The position numbers were made by a program, and so were the translations under genes. DNA of 64,000 nt from contig SACF01000007.1 of assembly GCA_009928665.1 (NCBI GenBank), forward strand, positions 1 through 64,000, written 5' to 3'. Positions 52,467 to 62,135 of this stretch are shown here, in pieces. The stretch comes from Alphaproteobacteria bacterium. GTDB lineage: Bacteria > Bacteroidota > Bacteroidia > Bacteroidales > FEN-979. The first letter of the stretch is position 1. Each line of letters opens with the position of its first letter. The notes below the pieces were generated by a model that worked only from the letters and a program-made list of their open reading frames with translations, ran no database searches and was not told the DNA's origin.

Positions 52467-53164
52467 TTTTTTCGCTGCTGATACTCTTTGTTCAGCGCAT
52501 CGAGGACGGAGGCGGTAATATCGAGGGTATCATTGGAAACCAGAATCTCACCGCCGGTCTTGTATCCCATGATATAATCAAACTGATACTGCCGGTTGAA
52601 CCGCTTAAGAAAGGTGGTGACACTGTCGACCAGTTTGAGGTTCATGTCCATCTCCTGTTCGGCAACCTGCTGGGTATATTTTTCCTTCTTCTGCATGAGT
52701 ACCTGTTGTTTCTGCATCAGTTGTTCATACACCTGCTTGGCCTTTTCCTCAGAGATCGCATTGGAGTTAATCTTTTGCTGAAAATCATTGGCCTCCTTCT
52801 CCAGGGTTGCCTGTTCACGGAGAACCTCTGTTTGTAACCTCTTTCCGGTACTTTCAAGATCCCGGCGTAGGACTTTGATGTATTCATAATTTGCATTCAG
52901 GCTGTCGATATTGACAAAAACCACCGAGAGATTTTTACCTGACGGTATCGATACCTTGAGGGGAGGCCCCTGCTGATCGCCGGAGGGAGCGGCAAAATGC
53001 AGCACATACAAAATGATCAGGCCGATCAGCAGGATCAGCCCAAGCAGGGTGTTAAAATTAAACACGAAGAACGGGGATTTATGTTCCCGGGGTTCCTGAA
53101 TCGGGTTTGCGGGTGTGATCTGTTCGTTTAATTCCTCTTCCATGATCTGATTGTTAATTTCCAA
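52463..53164 (-). CDS. OmpH/Skp-like periplasmic chaperone family protein
   Basis: 233 residues: a polar cytoplasmic N-terminus (1-33), one membrane segment (about 36-57) and a Skp-like domain. The strand VVFVNIDSLNANYEYIKVLR (near 88) is followed by a long coiled coil (about 105-175, rich in Glu, Gln and Lys) and a C-terminal MGYKTGGEILVSNDTLDITA. Skp chaperones unfolded outer-membrane proteins; this version is membrane anchored. It overlaps recQ by 11 bp and the DUF4296 gene by 4 bp. Confidence 0.8.
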   Translation of the reverse strand: MEINNQIMEEELNEQITPANPIQEPREHKSPFFVFNFNTLLGLILLIGLIILYVLHFAAPSGDQQGPPLKVSIPSGKNLSVVFVNIDSLNANYEYIKVLRRDLESTGKRLQTEVLREQATLEKEANDFQQKINSNAISEEKAKQVYEQLMQKQQVLMQKKEKYTQQVAEQEMDMNLKLVDSVTTFLKRFNRQYQFDYIMGYKTGGEILVSNDTLDITASVLDALNKEYQQRKK

Positions 53165-55355
53165 GCTCCGACATAAATTTAATTCGCATCACTCTGATCT
53201 CCTCTTCGGTGAATTCGTCTTCACCGAGCTCTTTGAGCGCCTCCTCGATGGAATCGGATTCGGCCCGGCGGAAATATTCAAAGATCTCCTCCTGATGATA
53301 GGGATCCACAAATTCATCCAGGTAATAATTGATATCGATCTTTGTTCCACTGCCTACGATGCTTTCGATCTCGGTGATCAGATCCTCAAAACTGAGGTTC
53401 TTGGCCAATGCAATATCGTCGAGGGCAACTTTCCTGTCGATACTCTGAATGATAAAAACTTTGATTCCCGATTTGTTGATGACCGATTTGACCACCATAT
53501 CCATCGGGCGGATGATCTCATTTTCCTCAACGTACTCCTTGATGAGGGCCAGAAATGGTTTCCCGTATTTCAGGGCTTTGCCCGAACCCACTCCGGTGAT
53601 CTGTTTCAGTTCTTCGACCGTGATTGGGTACTGGATGGCCATATCCTCCAGCGAAGGATCCTGGAAGATTACGAAGGGAGGTAGTTTTTCCTTTCGGGCA
53701 ATCTCCTTGCGCAGGTCTTTCAGCAACGAAAAGAGTGTCTTATCGGCCGTACTGCTCTTGGATCCAAGCGCTTCAAAAAGTTCCTCTTCTTCCGGATTTT
53801 CGAAGTCATGATCATCTACCAGCATGATCGAGTAAGGGTTCTTGAGGAACTGCATACCTTCAGGGCTGACTTTCAGCAATCCGTAATTCTCGATATCTTT
53901 GGTCAGCAGCCGTTCGATGAGGGTTTGACGGATGACGGCATTCCAGAACTTTTCGTCCCTGTCGCTTCCTTTACCAAAAACCTCAAGCTTGTTGTGTTTG
54001 TATGATTTAATGGTAGCAGCGGTCTTCCCGAGTATGATGTTGATGATGTGTTTGTTCTTGAATTGCTGCTTTACGGCAAGAACCGTCTGAAGAACCAGTT
54101 GGACATATTGTTTGCCCTCGAATTTCTTCTTGGGATGCATGCAGTTATCGCAGTTCTGACAATTTTCCTCCGTGTAGATCTCTCCGAAATAATGGAGTAG
54201 TTGTTTTCGCCGGCACACAGAGGACTCGGAGTACGAAACAGTTTCCATGAGCAATTGTTTCGCAATTTCCTGTTCCGCGACTGCTTTTCCTTTCAGGAAT
54301 TTCTCAAGTTTCTGTATATCATCATAACTGTAAAAAGCGATGCAGTTTCCTTCGCCGTCATCGCGGCCTCCCCTGCCGGTTTCCTGATAATATCCTTCAA
54401 GGCTTTTGGGCATGTCGTAATGGATCACGAAACGAACGTCGGGTTTATCGATACCCATCCCGAACGCAATGGTCGCAACGATCACATCAACCTCTTCCAT
54501 CAGGAATTTATCCTGGTTCTGACGGCGCGTGGTGGCATCCAGTCCGGCATGATAGGGCAGCGCTTTGATCCCGTTCACAACAAAACTTTCGGCAAGTTCT
54601 TCCACCTTCTTCCGGCTCAGACAATAGACGATGCCCGATTTCCCTGCCTGTCCTTTGATATATTTGATGATATCCTTCGTCACATTCTTAGTCTTCGCCC
54701 GTACTTCATAGTAAAGGTTCGGCCGGTTGAAAGACGACAGGAATACCGCAGAATCCATCATGTTAAGGTTCTTCTGAATATCCTGTTGAACCTTGGGTGT
54801 AGCCGTGGCTGTAAGGGCAATTACCGGGACCTTTTGCCCGATGGCATCGATGATCGGTCGCAGCCTCCGGTATTCAGGCCGGAAATCGTGTCCCCATTCC
54901 GAAATACAGTGCGCCTCATCGATGGCATAGAATGATATTTGAATATTCTGAAGGAATTCTATGTTTTCTTCCTTGGTAATGGTTTCAGGAGCAACATACA
55001 ACAGCTTGGTCTTCCCATCCGTAATATCCTGTTTCACCAGGGTAATTTCCTGTTTTGACAGCGATGAATTCATAAAATGGGCGATATTGTTCTCGGTCCC
55101 AAACGATCTGATCGAGTCCACCTGGTTTTTCATGAGGGCAATCAACGGCGATACGATGATGGCAGTTCCCGGTTTCATAAGAGCCGGTAACTGGTAACAC
55201 AGTGATTTTCCCCCGCCGGTGGGCATGATCACAAAAGTATCATTACCGGCCAGAACGCTTCTTATAATGGCCTCCTGATTGCCCTTAAAACTATCGTATC
55301 CGAAAACTTTTTTTAAAATATCGTACAGCGCCCGCTCTTCCTTACTTACTGCCAT
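53154..55355 (-). CDS. recQ: ATP-dependent DNA helicase RecQ
   Basis: 733 residues. A DEAH-type helicase: IMPTGGGKSLCYQLPAL (Walker A, near 43-59), YAIDEAHCISEWGHDFRPEY (near 138), the second RecA domain with IAFGMGIDKPDVRFVIH and YYQETGRGGRDD, a zinc-binding region with the Cys set CRRKQLLHYFGE and CQNCDNCMHP (near 365-400), then winged-helix and HRDC domains (about 525-610). The C-terminal 120 residues carry an acidic extension with repeats typical of Bacteroidetes RecQ. It acts in recombination and fork repair. A TATATTTG box on the same strand lies at 55425-55432, 69 nt upstream. Confidence 0.96.
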   Translation of the reverse strand: MAVSKEERALYDILKKVFGYDSFKGNQEAIIRSVLAGNDTFVIMPTGGGKSLCYQLPALMKPGTAIIVSPLIALMKNQVDSIRSFGTENNIAHFMNSSLSKQEITLVKQDITDGKTKLLYVAPETITKEENIEFLQNIQISFYAIDEAHCISEWGHDFRPEYRRLRPIIDAIGQKVPVIALTATATPKVQQDIQKNLNMMDSAVFLSSFNRPNLYYEVRAKTKNVTKDIIKYIKGQAGKSGIVYCLSRKKVEELAESFVVNGIKALPYHAGLDATTRRQNQDKFLMEEVDVIVATIAFGMGIDKPDVRFVIHYDMPKSLEGYYQETGRGGRDDGEGNCIAFYSYDDIQKLEKFLKGKAVAEQEIAKQLLMETVSYSESSVCRRKQLLHYFGEIYTEENCQNCDNCMHPKKKFEGKQYVQLVLQTVLAVKQQFKNKHIINIILGKTAATIKSYKHNKLEVFGKGSDRDEKFWNAVIRQTLIERLLTKDIENYGLLKVSPEGMQFLKNPYSIMLVDDHDFENPEEEELFEALGSKSSTADKTLFSLLKDLRKEIARKEKLPPFVIFQDPSLEDMAIQYPITVEELKQITGVGSGKALKYGKPFLALIKEYVEENEIIRPMDMVVKSVINKSGIKVFIIQSIDRKVALDDIALAKNLSFEDLITEIESIVGSGTKIDINYYLDEFVDPYHQEEIFEYFRRAESDSIEEALKELGEDEFTEEEIRVMRIKFMSELGN

Positions 55356-55479
55356 TCCCTGACTTTGAATAATTTTATTAATTTTGTTGCATCAGACTGG
55401 TTCTGAAAACCACCCTCTTATATACAAATATAAACACAAAACATCAGGAATAAACAAATTATTTTAAAAAAATTGTGTT

Positions 55480-56445
55480 TTGAAGGATAAAAATTCACTC
55501 AGGTCCATTGCGAACAGCACCATAAAAAATGAGGCGGATGCCATTTCGAACTTACAAGCTTCTGTGGATGAGAATTTTCTCACAAGCGTTGACAGGATCA
55601 TTCATTCGCAGGGAAGGGTCATCGTGACCGGGATCGGGAAAAGCGCAATTATCGGGCAAAAGATAGTTGCCACGATGAATTCGACGGGGACACCTGCCGC
55701 GTTTATGCATGCAGCTGATGCCATTCACGGTGATCTCGGCACGATCAGGAAGGAAGATATTGTCATCTGCCTGTCGAAAAGCGGTGAAACGCCCGAAATC
55801 AGGATCCTGGTTCCACTTCTTAAGGAATATGGAAGCCTGCTTATTGCAATGGTTGGCAACCGGGAGTCGTTTTTAGCAAGACATGCCGATCTGATCATCG
55901 ATACCACCGTCCCAAAGGAAGCCTGTCCCAACAATCTCGCACCCACTTCGAGCACCACCGCCCAGTTGGTCATGGGGGATGCGCTTGCAGTCTGCCTGTT
56001 GGAGGCGCGGGGTTTTACCTCCGATGATTTTGCTAAACTGCATCCCGGAGGCGCCCTCGGAAAGCAACTCTACCTGAAAGTGGGCGATCTCTATACCGGA
56101 AATGAAGCGCCAAGGGTACAGGTAAAGGATGATATCCGAAAAGTCATCATCGAGATTTCTTCCAGCCGTTTGGGAGCGACTGCCGTGCTCAGGGGGGGAA
56201 ATCTGGAAGGAATAATTACCGATGGCGATCTTCGACGCATGCTGGAACGGAATCCCGATTATTCAGATCTGACTGCCGGCGAGATCATGTCGAAAAACCC
56301 GCGTACCGTATCTCCTGAAATGCTCGTCGTCAATGCGCTGAACCTGATGCGGAAAAACAACATCACCCAGCTTTTGGTGGTCGAAAATGAGGAATATAAA
56401 GGGGTGATTCACCTTCACGATATTCTCCGTGAGGGAATCATCTGA
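55480..56445 (+). CDS. kdsD: Arabinose-5-phosphate isomerase (KdsD/KpsF/GutQ)
   Basis: 321 residues. A SIS domain (about 30-165, VTGIGKSAIIGQKIVATMNS, ICLSKSGETPEIRILVPLL) and two CBS domains (about 205-320, ISSSRLGATAVL, ITDGDLRRMLERNPD, NNITQLLVVENEEYKGVIHL). It makes D-arabinose-5-phosphate for Kdo, the inner sugar of LPS, which fits the lptB gene nearby. The start is TTG at 55480; no better start was seen. It converges on the cupredoxin-like gene with a 5-bp gap. Confidence 0.92.
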   Translation: MKDKNSLRSIANSTIKNEADAISNLQASVDENFLTSVDRIIHSQGRVIVTGIGKSAIIGQKIVATMNSTGTPAAFMHAADAIHGDLGTIRKEDIVICLSKSGETPEIRILVPLLKEYGSLLIAMVGNRESFLARHADLIIDTTVPKEACPNNLAPTSSTTAQLVMGDALAVCLLEARGFTSDDFAKLHPGGALGKQLYLKVGDLYTGNEAPRVQVKDDIRKVIIEISSSRLGATAVLRGGNLEGIITDGDLRRMLERNPDYSDLTAGEIMSKNPRTVSPEMLVVNALNLMRKNNITQLLVVENEEYKGVIHLHDILREGII

Positions 56446-56450
56446 CCGGT

Positions 56451-57074
56451 TCATTCATGGATCACCCTGAACGCTGATCTCAGCCCCGAGCCATCCACGA
56501 TTTTCAGGATTAAAAGTCCGTGCGGAAGATCTCCGGCAGGAATGGTTATTACTCCTGATAAAATCCGGTTCCTCCCGGCGAATTGCCCGACCAGGTTACC
56601 ATTCAGGTCATACACCAGGATCTCCTTCAACAGCAGGCTGTTATCACACCGTACCTTAAAATAATCCCGGCAGGGATTCGGAAACACCTGTATATCGCCA
56701 TTCGTAGCGGATCCGTCGATTCCGGTCGCACCGTAAACCGTAAAACGGCCGTTCATCCCTTTAGCCGTGTCGGGCCGGCTGTAATATTCATAGGAACCAT
56801 TTTGCCTGGGAACGTAGAAGAATGAATTGGAGTCTTCGCTGATCACACCGTGCCATGGATCGGCATCCAGGGGTATGGATCCGGAAGTCGTGGTGTGATA
56901 ACCGCCCTCCCAGACCCATTGAATGGTATCACCCGCCTTGACATGCGTCAGATTATAGGGTACGAACTGGAAATCTTTAACCGTCACTTTCCACTTTTTA
57001 CTGCACTTGGTATGAATCGGGAAAAGGCAGCAGACCATAATTCCCAGTGCGGTTAACAGGGTCATTGTTTTCAT
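56451..57074 (-). CDS. Type IX-secreted cupredoxin-like protein lacking copper ligands
   Basis: 207 residues: a signal peptide (about 1-22), a plastocyanin-like domain (about 28-115) and a type IX sorting domain (about 128-207, VFPNPCRDYFKVRC). His60 (EGGYHTTTS) and Met107 (AKGMNG) match type 1 copper ligands, but the usual YYC..PH reads YYSRPD: Ser99 and Asp102 replace Cys and His. A blue copper site therefore looks lost. It could bind another ligand or be structural. Confidence 0.8.
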   Translation of the reverse strand: MKTMTLLTALGIMVCCLFPIHTKCSKKWKVTVKDFQFVPYNLTHVKAGDTIQWVWEGGYHTTTSGSIPLDADPWHGVISEDSNSFFYVPRQNGSYEYYSRPDTAKGMNGRFTVYGATGIDGSATNGDIQVFPNPCRDYFKVRCDNSLLLKEILVYDLNGNLVGQFAGRNRILSGVITIPAGDLPHGLLILKIVDGSGLRSAFRVIHE

Positions 57075-57249
57075 GTGTTAATAATTTTATATTTCATTGG
57101 TCACATGGAATATCCATTGTTATCATTCGCGATTTGCATGAACATGATTCCTATGGATATTTCATAGGAAGAAATAAACTTCAAATTTACTTATAAAATT
57201 TTAAAAATCCTCCGGTGAAATTGGCGCCGGTATACTCCCCATTTCTTTC

Positions 57250-57257
57250 TACCTTTG
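57250..57257 (+). promoter_or_regulatory. -7 box TACCTTTG for lptB
   Basis: Consensus match 34 nt before the ATG at 57292. Confidence 0.55.
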
Positions 57258-57291
57258 CAACATTACATCTTTTTAGCCCGTTAACTACTTT

Positions 57292-58014
57292 ATGATACTC
57301 AGGACAGATAAAATCATCAAGCGGTACCGGAAACGGACGGTGGTCAACGAGGTCTCCATTGATCTCAAACAGGGAGAGATCGTCGGGTTGCTCGGGCCTA
57401 ACGGCGCCGGAAAAACCACCTCGTTTTATATCATCGTCGGGCTGATCAAACCTCTTGCCGGTGAAGTTTTTCTGGATGATTTAAACATTACGCGCGAACC
57501 GATGTATAAGAGGGCGCAACGCGGCATCAGTTATCTTCCCCAGGAAGCCTCCATCTTCAGAAAACTGAGCGTTGAGGACAATATCAAAGCCATTCTTGAA
57601 TTCACCGGATTGAATAATGAACAGCAAAAGGAAAGGCTTGAAAAACTGCTTGATGAATTTGGTCTTCAGCATGTCAGAAAAAGTCATGGCATCACCCTCT
57701 CCGGTGGTGAACGCCGGCGTTGCGAAATTGCCCGCTGCCTTGCCGTCGATCCGAAATTCATTCTCCTCGACGAGCCGTTTGCCGGCATTGATCCCATCGC
57801 CGTTGAAGACATTCAAATGATCGTCACCAAACTCAAGGAAAAGAACATCGGTGTCCTGATCACCGATCACAATGTTCATGAAACACTCTCCATAACCGAC
57901 CGTTCGTACCTGTTGTTTGAAGGATCGATCCTGCGTTCCGGAACAGGCAAGGAACTTGCCGACGATCCCCATGTACGTAAAGTTTACCTGGGTCAGAATT
58001 TCGAACTACGCTGA
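57292..58014 (+). CDS. lptB: LPS export ABC transporter ATP-binding protein LptB
   Basis: 240 residues, one ABC domain: Walker [18 protein letters not shown] (near 33-49), Q-loop [20 protein letters not shown] (near 77-96), signature [16 protein letters not shown] and Walker [20 protein letters not shown], closing with [11 protein letters not shown]. The LPQEASIF Q-loop and the DHNV motif are characteristic of LptB rather than amino-acid transporters. It powers LPS extraction by an LptF/G permease like the one at 302. Monocistronic here. Confidence 0.95.
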   Translation: MILRTDKIIKRYRKRTVVNEVSIDLKQGEIVGLLGPNGAGKTTSFYIIVGLIKPLAGEVFLDDLNITREPMYKRAQRGISYLPQEASIFRKLSVEDNIKAILEFTGLNNEQQKERLEKLLDEFGLQHVRKSHGITLSGGERRRCEIARCLAVDPKFILLDEPFAGIDPIAVEDIQMIVTKLKEKNIGVLITDHNVHETLSITDRSYLLFEGSILRSGTGKELADDPHVRKVYLGQNFELR

Positions 58015-58092
58015 TCTCTGAATCCATTTCCGGGTAATGACCGGTACTTGTCCCACACATTCATAATCCCGCACGGGTACCGGATCCTCTAT

Positions 58093-58830
58093 TCAGAAGG
58101 AACGCTGGAATAGTACCGACATCAAAATGTACATCAGAATTATCATGGGAATAGCCCCCAGTGAAAAGAGGGACAGTAATATGAATGACCCGATTAAAAG
58201 CGAAAACCGAAGTTCATTTCCTTTCCAGGTCAGGGTTTTGACCTTCATCGAAAAGATACGCAGATCGCTGATCATCAGATAGGAAAAGAAAACAACCAGG
58301 ATGGCGAGCACGCGCGAATTGGATAAAAACGGAATCATGAAATCGACGGGAATGACGCTGTAAAAGTTCCGTTGCAGGATGAGGATCAGGGGAATTGATG
58401 CAAAAAACAATCCGTTGGCAGGCGTAGGAAGTCCGATAAAATTCACCTCCTGCCGCAGGTCGATATTGAATTTCGCAAGCCTGAGGGCGGAGCAGACCGG
58501 TATCAGTAAGGCCACATATGGTGTGATATGAAGCCTTTCAAGAATGTTGCAACTGCCGGTACAGGCTACCGACAATAATTGGTATACCATGATTCCGGGG
58601 GCGACTCCGAAGGAAACCACATCGGCCAGCGAATCCAATTGTTTTCCGAATTCGGAATAGGCTTTCAGGATCCTTGCCACACTGCCATCAAGAAAATCAA
58701 ACAGGGCTGCGAGAAAGATAAACAGTGACGCGATGACCAGGTTGCCATGAAGGATCATGATGATGGAGAGCGTCCCGGATACAAGATTCAAGGTGGTCAG
58801 AAAATTTGGTATATGCCGTTTGAATTTCAT
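58093..58830 (-). CDS. pssA: CDP-diacylglycerol-serine O-phosphatidyltransferase
   Basis: 245 residues with about seven membrane segments. The CDP-alcohol phosphatidyltransferase motif is seen as DFLDGSVARILKAYSEFGKQ then LDSLADVVSFG (near 44-75), matching D-G-x2-A-R-x8-G-x3-D-x3-D. It makes phosphatidylserine, precursor of phosphatidylethanolamine. Both this enzyme and the SPT at 44907 consume serine for membrane lipids. A TACCTTTG box lies 16 nt upstream. Confidence 0.93.
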   Translation of the reverse strand: MKFKRHIPNFLTTLNLVSGTLSIIMILHGNLVIASLFIFLAALFDFLDGSVARILKAYSEFGKQLDSLADVVSFGVAPGIMVYQLLSVACTGSCNILERLHITPYVALLIPVCSALRLAKFNIDLRQEVNFIGLPTPANGLFFASIPLILILQRNFYSVIPVDFMIPFLSNSRVLAILVVFFSYLMISDLRIFSMKVKTLTWKGNELRFSLLIGSFILLSLFSLGAIPMIILMYILMSVLFQRSF

Positions 58831-58846
58831 GTGTCTTTGTTTTATG

Positions 58847-58854
58847 CAAAGGTA
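58847..58854 (-). promoter_or_regulatory. -7 box TACCTTTG for pssA
   Basis: Consensus match on the minus strand ending 16 nt before the pssA ATG, giving a very short leader. Confidence 0.6.
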
Positions 58855-58988
58855 TTGTTAATTCGGAAAAAATCCTCTATGCCCGATCCCTTTGTATATG
58901 CTGATCCCTGCAATGAGAACCCGGTATCATCAGACAACAAGACCTTTTACCCGGGAGAAATTTACCGGGGTGTTTCATCCAAATTCAC

Positions 58989-58996
58989 TACATTTG
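58989..58996 (+). promoter_or_regulatory. -7 box TACATTTG for the porin-like gene
   Basis: Consensus match 37 nt before the ATG at 59034. Confidence 0.5.
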
Positions 58997-59033
58997 AACC
59001 TGAAAAATCTGAAAAAATCAATTTTAAACAACT

Positions 59034-60479
59034 ATGAAACAGATATTTAAACAATTAGTACTCGTTATTTTCATAGGGTTGTCCGCCTCCTCCGGTCTGA
59101 TGGCTCAATTCATCTTTTCGGGTGAATTCAGACCCCGCTTCGAGTACCGTGATGGATATTTGAAGCTGCGTGACTCAAGCCAGACTCCCTATTTTGTCAT
59201 TCCGGGAAGGAACAGACTCACGTTTGATTTCAAAAATGAGCAGTTCATGGCTAAGTTCTCCCTGCAACACGCGTACGTTTTTGGTGAGAATAATTACTCC
59301 TCGGATACCATTACACGCAATACCATCAATATTTATGAAGGATGGTTCAGGTATAGCTTTGTGAAAGGTTTTGCCATTAAAATCGGACGAATGGAACTGG
59401 TGTACGACGACGGAAGACTTTTAGGTAACTCCAACTGGAATCCCAAGGCAGCTTCGCACGATGCTGCCGCACTGCAATGGGAATCATCAAAGGCAGGATA
59501 CCGTGGCGACTTTGGATTTGCCATCAACAACACGGCGCCTGCCGGGGCCTTCCTTGCCTCTTATCCCCTTAAGAACTATAAATATATGGCTTACCTGTAT
59601 GAACAGAAAAAGTTTTTTAAAGACAACCTGACGCTGAGTCTCCTGGCTCTCCTTGATGTCATGCAAAAGCCGGGTACAACAACAAAGACCAAATCGACCA
59701 CTTACGACACGTTGTATGTCACCAACAGCAGTCATGATACCATTGGCACAACCGTGATCCCCGTGACCACTACCACTTCGGTATCCACCTCCTATCCAAC
59801 CCAGCTTTACGGACGCTTTACCATAGGCGGTAACATTGGCTACTCCTGGAAAAAACTCAAACTGCTCCTCTCCGGCTATTACCAGACCGGTCATTACAAC
59901 AACGGGAAAACCATCAATGCCGGCTTTTTCACCGCGAATGCGTCTTATCAGCTATTTAAACCGTTGAATCTGCTGATCGGTTATGATTACCTGAGCGGAA
60001 ACAATTACGCCGATACGCTCTCTATGAAATCCAAAACAGGTTCTTTTTCGACACTTTACAGCACCAACCACGGTTTTTACGGTTATATGGATTTGTTTTC
60101 ATCAAGTGTGACAACAGGCAATACTGCAGGATTGACCGATCTGTACTTCAAAGCCACCCTCACCCTTCATGAGAAAGCATACATCGAAGCGACCTACCGG
60201 ATCTTTGGACTTGCCCAGGGAGCACTGCCTGCCACAGTCAAAAAAGCGGGCGATCTTCCCTATGTTGAAGTCAACAAATCACTCGGTTCTGAGTTGGATC
60301 TCATGGCGGTTTACAGACCTCACAAATCCATCGAGTTCAATGCGGCCTACTGTTTCTTTATGCCGACTTCGACTATGGAGACATTAAACGGATTGAAATC
60401 GGGGACTTCGAAATTTGCCCAGTATGCTTATCTGATGATTACCTATAAACCGACCTTTTTCAACTCGGAAAAACACTGA
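59034..60479 (+). CDS. Outer-membrane beta-barrel protein, alginate-export/porin-like
   Basis: 481 residues: a signal peptide (1-24, ending LMAQ) and then alternating amphipathic strands throughout. The opening FIFSGEFRPRFEYRDGY and FAIKIGRMELVYDDGRLLG (near 118-136) resemble the alginate-export porin family. A Thr/Ser-rich loop lies at about 225-255 (TKSTTYDTLYVTNSS). The end, LMITYKPTFFNSEKH, lacks a clean terminal Phe. Substrate unknown; the gene appears monocistronic. Confidence 0.75.
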   Translation: MKQIFKQLVLVIFIGLSASSGLMAQFIFSGEFRPRFEYRDGYLKLRDSSQTPYFVIPGRNRLTFDFKNEQFMAKFSLQHAYVFGENNYSSDTITRNTINIYEGWFRYSFVKGFAIKIGRMELVYDDGRLLGNSNWNPKAASHDAAALQWESSKAGYRGDFGFAINNTAPAGAFLASYPLKNYKYMAYLYEQKKFFKDNLTLSLLALLDVMQKPGTTTKTKSTTYDTLYVTNSSHDTIGTTVIPVTTTTSVSTSYPTQLYGRFTIGGNIGYSWKKLKLLLSGYYQTGHYNNGKTINAGFFTANASYQLFKPLNLLIGYDYLSGNNYADTLSMKSKTGSFSTLYSTNHGFYGYMDLFSSSVTTGNTAGLTDLYFKATLTLHEKAYIEATYRIFGLAQGALPATVKKAGDLPYVEVNKSLGSELDLMAVYRPHKSIEFNAAYCFFMPTSTMETLNGLKSGTSKFAQYAYLMITYKPTFFNSEKH

Positions 60480-60516
60480 TCCGGGAACCTTTTCGGAGAT
60501 CGAAACATCCTTTTTT

Positions 60517-61752
60517 ATGACCGATCCCCTGCAAATCAGGATTGCAGATTACCTGTACGAGCTTCCGGATGAACGGATTGCCCAATTTCCGTTGGATCAG
60601 CGTGATTCATCAAAGCTCCTGATATACAGGGACGGGGAAATTACGGATGATCAATTTACAAATCTGGGGAGCCATCTTACTGCTGATTCCACGCTGGTAT
60701 TTAATGATACCCGGGTCATCCGGGCCCGGATTCTGTTTGAAAAACAGACGGGATCAAAAATAGAGATTTTTTGTCTGGAGCCCCTGGAACCTGCGCGAGA
60801 GCTCCAACGCGCTTTCAGTTTACCTTCTGGTGTTGTATGGACCTGTTTGATCGGGAACCTGAAACGTTGGAAACAGGGAATACTGGAACGTAAAATCACG
60901 GCAGGCCTGCATCAGGTAAACTTAACGGCCGAGCGGATTCACGGGGAGGAAGATGGGAGTTTCCGGGTCATGTTCCGGTGGTCGCCGCCGGAGATCCCGT
61001 TTTCACAAGTTCTGGATGGTGCGGGACAGGTTCCACTCCCTCCGTATATCCACAGAGACCCGGAACAATCTGACTCAAACCGATACCAGACCATCTATGC
61101 ACGGCACGATGGGTCGGTGGCGGCGCCTACGGCCGGGCTTCATTTCACCGATAATCTTACAACCGCTTTACAGCAAAAAGGAATTTCGTTGCTGAAGCTT
61201 ACGCTGCATGTTGGAATCGGCACCTTCAAACCGGTGACTGCTCCCCTGATTTCGGGCCACGAGATGCATCAGGAACATTTTATCATTCCTAAAGAGACGA
61301 TCAGGCGACTGTATCTTCAATATGGCCGCCCGATCATCGCGGTCGGTACCACCTCGGCCCGTACCCTTGAAAGTCTTTACTGGTTCGGGGTCAGGCTTTA
61401 CCACGAAAAAGAGCTGAAGGATCATTATTTGTTGCAGTGGGAACCTTATTCTTCCCGGCTTGAAGCCTGTGATCCCCTGAAAGCGCTCGAAGCGGTACTT
61501 ACCTATCTGGAGACCCGGCAACTCGGGTATTTCGCGGGAGCGACGAGTCTCATGATCGTTCCCGGCTATCAGTTCAGGATGATCGGAGGGTTGATCACCA
61601 ATTTTCATATGCCGGGCAGCACTTTATTGCTGCTTATTTCCGCGTTGATCGGAAAAGAGTGGAGCCGGGTTTATAAACATGCAATGGAAAACGGTTACCG
61701 GTTTCTGAGTTACGGGGATTCCTGTCTTTTCTTTAATTCAGTCAGATTTTAG
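60517..61752 (+). CDS. queA: S-adenosylmethionine:tRNA ribosyltransferase-isomerase QueA
   Basis: 411 residues. It transfers and isomerises ribose from S-adenosylmethionine onto 7-aminomethyl-7-deazaguanine in tRNA during queuosine synthesis. Motifs are [20 protein letters not shown] (near 11-30), [11 protein letters not shown], the catalytic region [20 protein letters not shown] (near 190-209) and [10 protein letters not shown], then [20 protein letters not shown]. It is longer than the 350-residue E. coli form, in line with the longer Bacteroidetes subgroup. No other que genes nearby. Confidence 0.94.
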   Translation: MTDPLQIRIADYLYELPDERIAQFPLDQRDSSKLLIYRDGEITDDQFTNLGSHLTADSTLVFNDTRVIRARILFEKQTGSKIEIFCLEPLEPARELQRAFSLPSGVVWTCLIGNLKRWKQGILERKITAGLHQVNLTAERIHGEEDGSFRVMFRWSPPEIPFSQVLDGAGQVPLPPYIHRDPEQSDSNRYQTIYARHDGSVAAPTAGLHFTDNLTTALQQKGISLLKLTLHVGIGTFKPVTAPLISGHEMHQEHFIIPKETIRRLYLQYGRPIIAVGTTSARTLESLYWFGVRLYHEKELKDHYLLQWEPYSSRLEACDPLKALEAVLTYLETRQLGYFAGATSLMIVPGYQFRMIGGLITNFHMPGSTLLLLISALIGKEWSRVYKHAMENGYRFLSYGDSCLFFNSVRF

Positions 61753-61867
61753 ACCCAACCCGCGATCCCCGGTGAATCAGCGCCCTGGCCATAACACAGG
61801 ACAGGCCCCTAATGATCATGTTATCAAATGTTTAATAAATCGTTACAGCGGATTCGAATTTCATTTG

Positions 61868-61875
61868 TATCTTTG
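61868..61875 (+). promoter_or_regulatory. -7 box TATCTTTG for tatA
   Basis: Perfect consensus 28 nt before the ATG at 61904. It lies inside a longer in-frame extension starting at 61772, which argues against that start. Confidence 0.6.
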
Positions 61876-61903
61876 CATTAGACCCGTTAACAAAATTGAA
61901 ATT

Positions 61904-62125
61904 ATGGCATCAGGCATACTTTTGATATTCGGATTGGGCACCACGGAGTTGTTGCTCATCGCCCTGGTAGTTTTACTCCTTTTTGGGGGAAGGAAAATCC
62001 CTGAACTCATGAAAGGATTGGGCAAAGGAGTGAAAAGTTTTAAGGATGGGGTCGATGGTGTGGAAGAGGACAGGAAGTCTGCTGGAAATAATCCGCCCGC
62101 CGATAAAACGGAAAAAAAAGATTGA
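61904..62125 (+). CDS. tatA: Twin-arginine translocase subunit TatA/TatE family
   Basis: 73 residues from ATG at 61904 ([20 protein letters not shown]). One membrane segment (about 4-26), the [20 protein letters not shown] hinge and amphipathic helix, and a charged, disordered tail. No tatC was seen in the window. It is followed 10 bp later by a PLP enzyme, so the two may share a transcript. Confidence 0.93.
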   Translation: MASGILLIFGLGTTELLLIALVVLLLFGGRKIPELMKGLGKGVKSFKDGVDGVEEDRKSAGNNPPADKTEKKD

Positions 62126-62135
62126 ACCTGTTCCC

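Noticed and set aside
58747..59037. 96-codon plus-strand frame between pssA and the porin-like gene
   Set aside because: It overlaps the pssA start and promoter and the porin promoter. No family resemblance.
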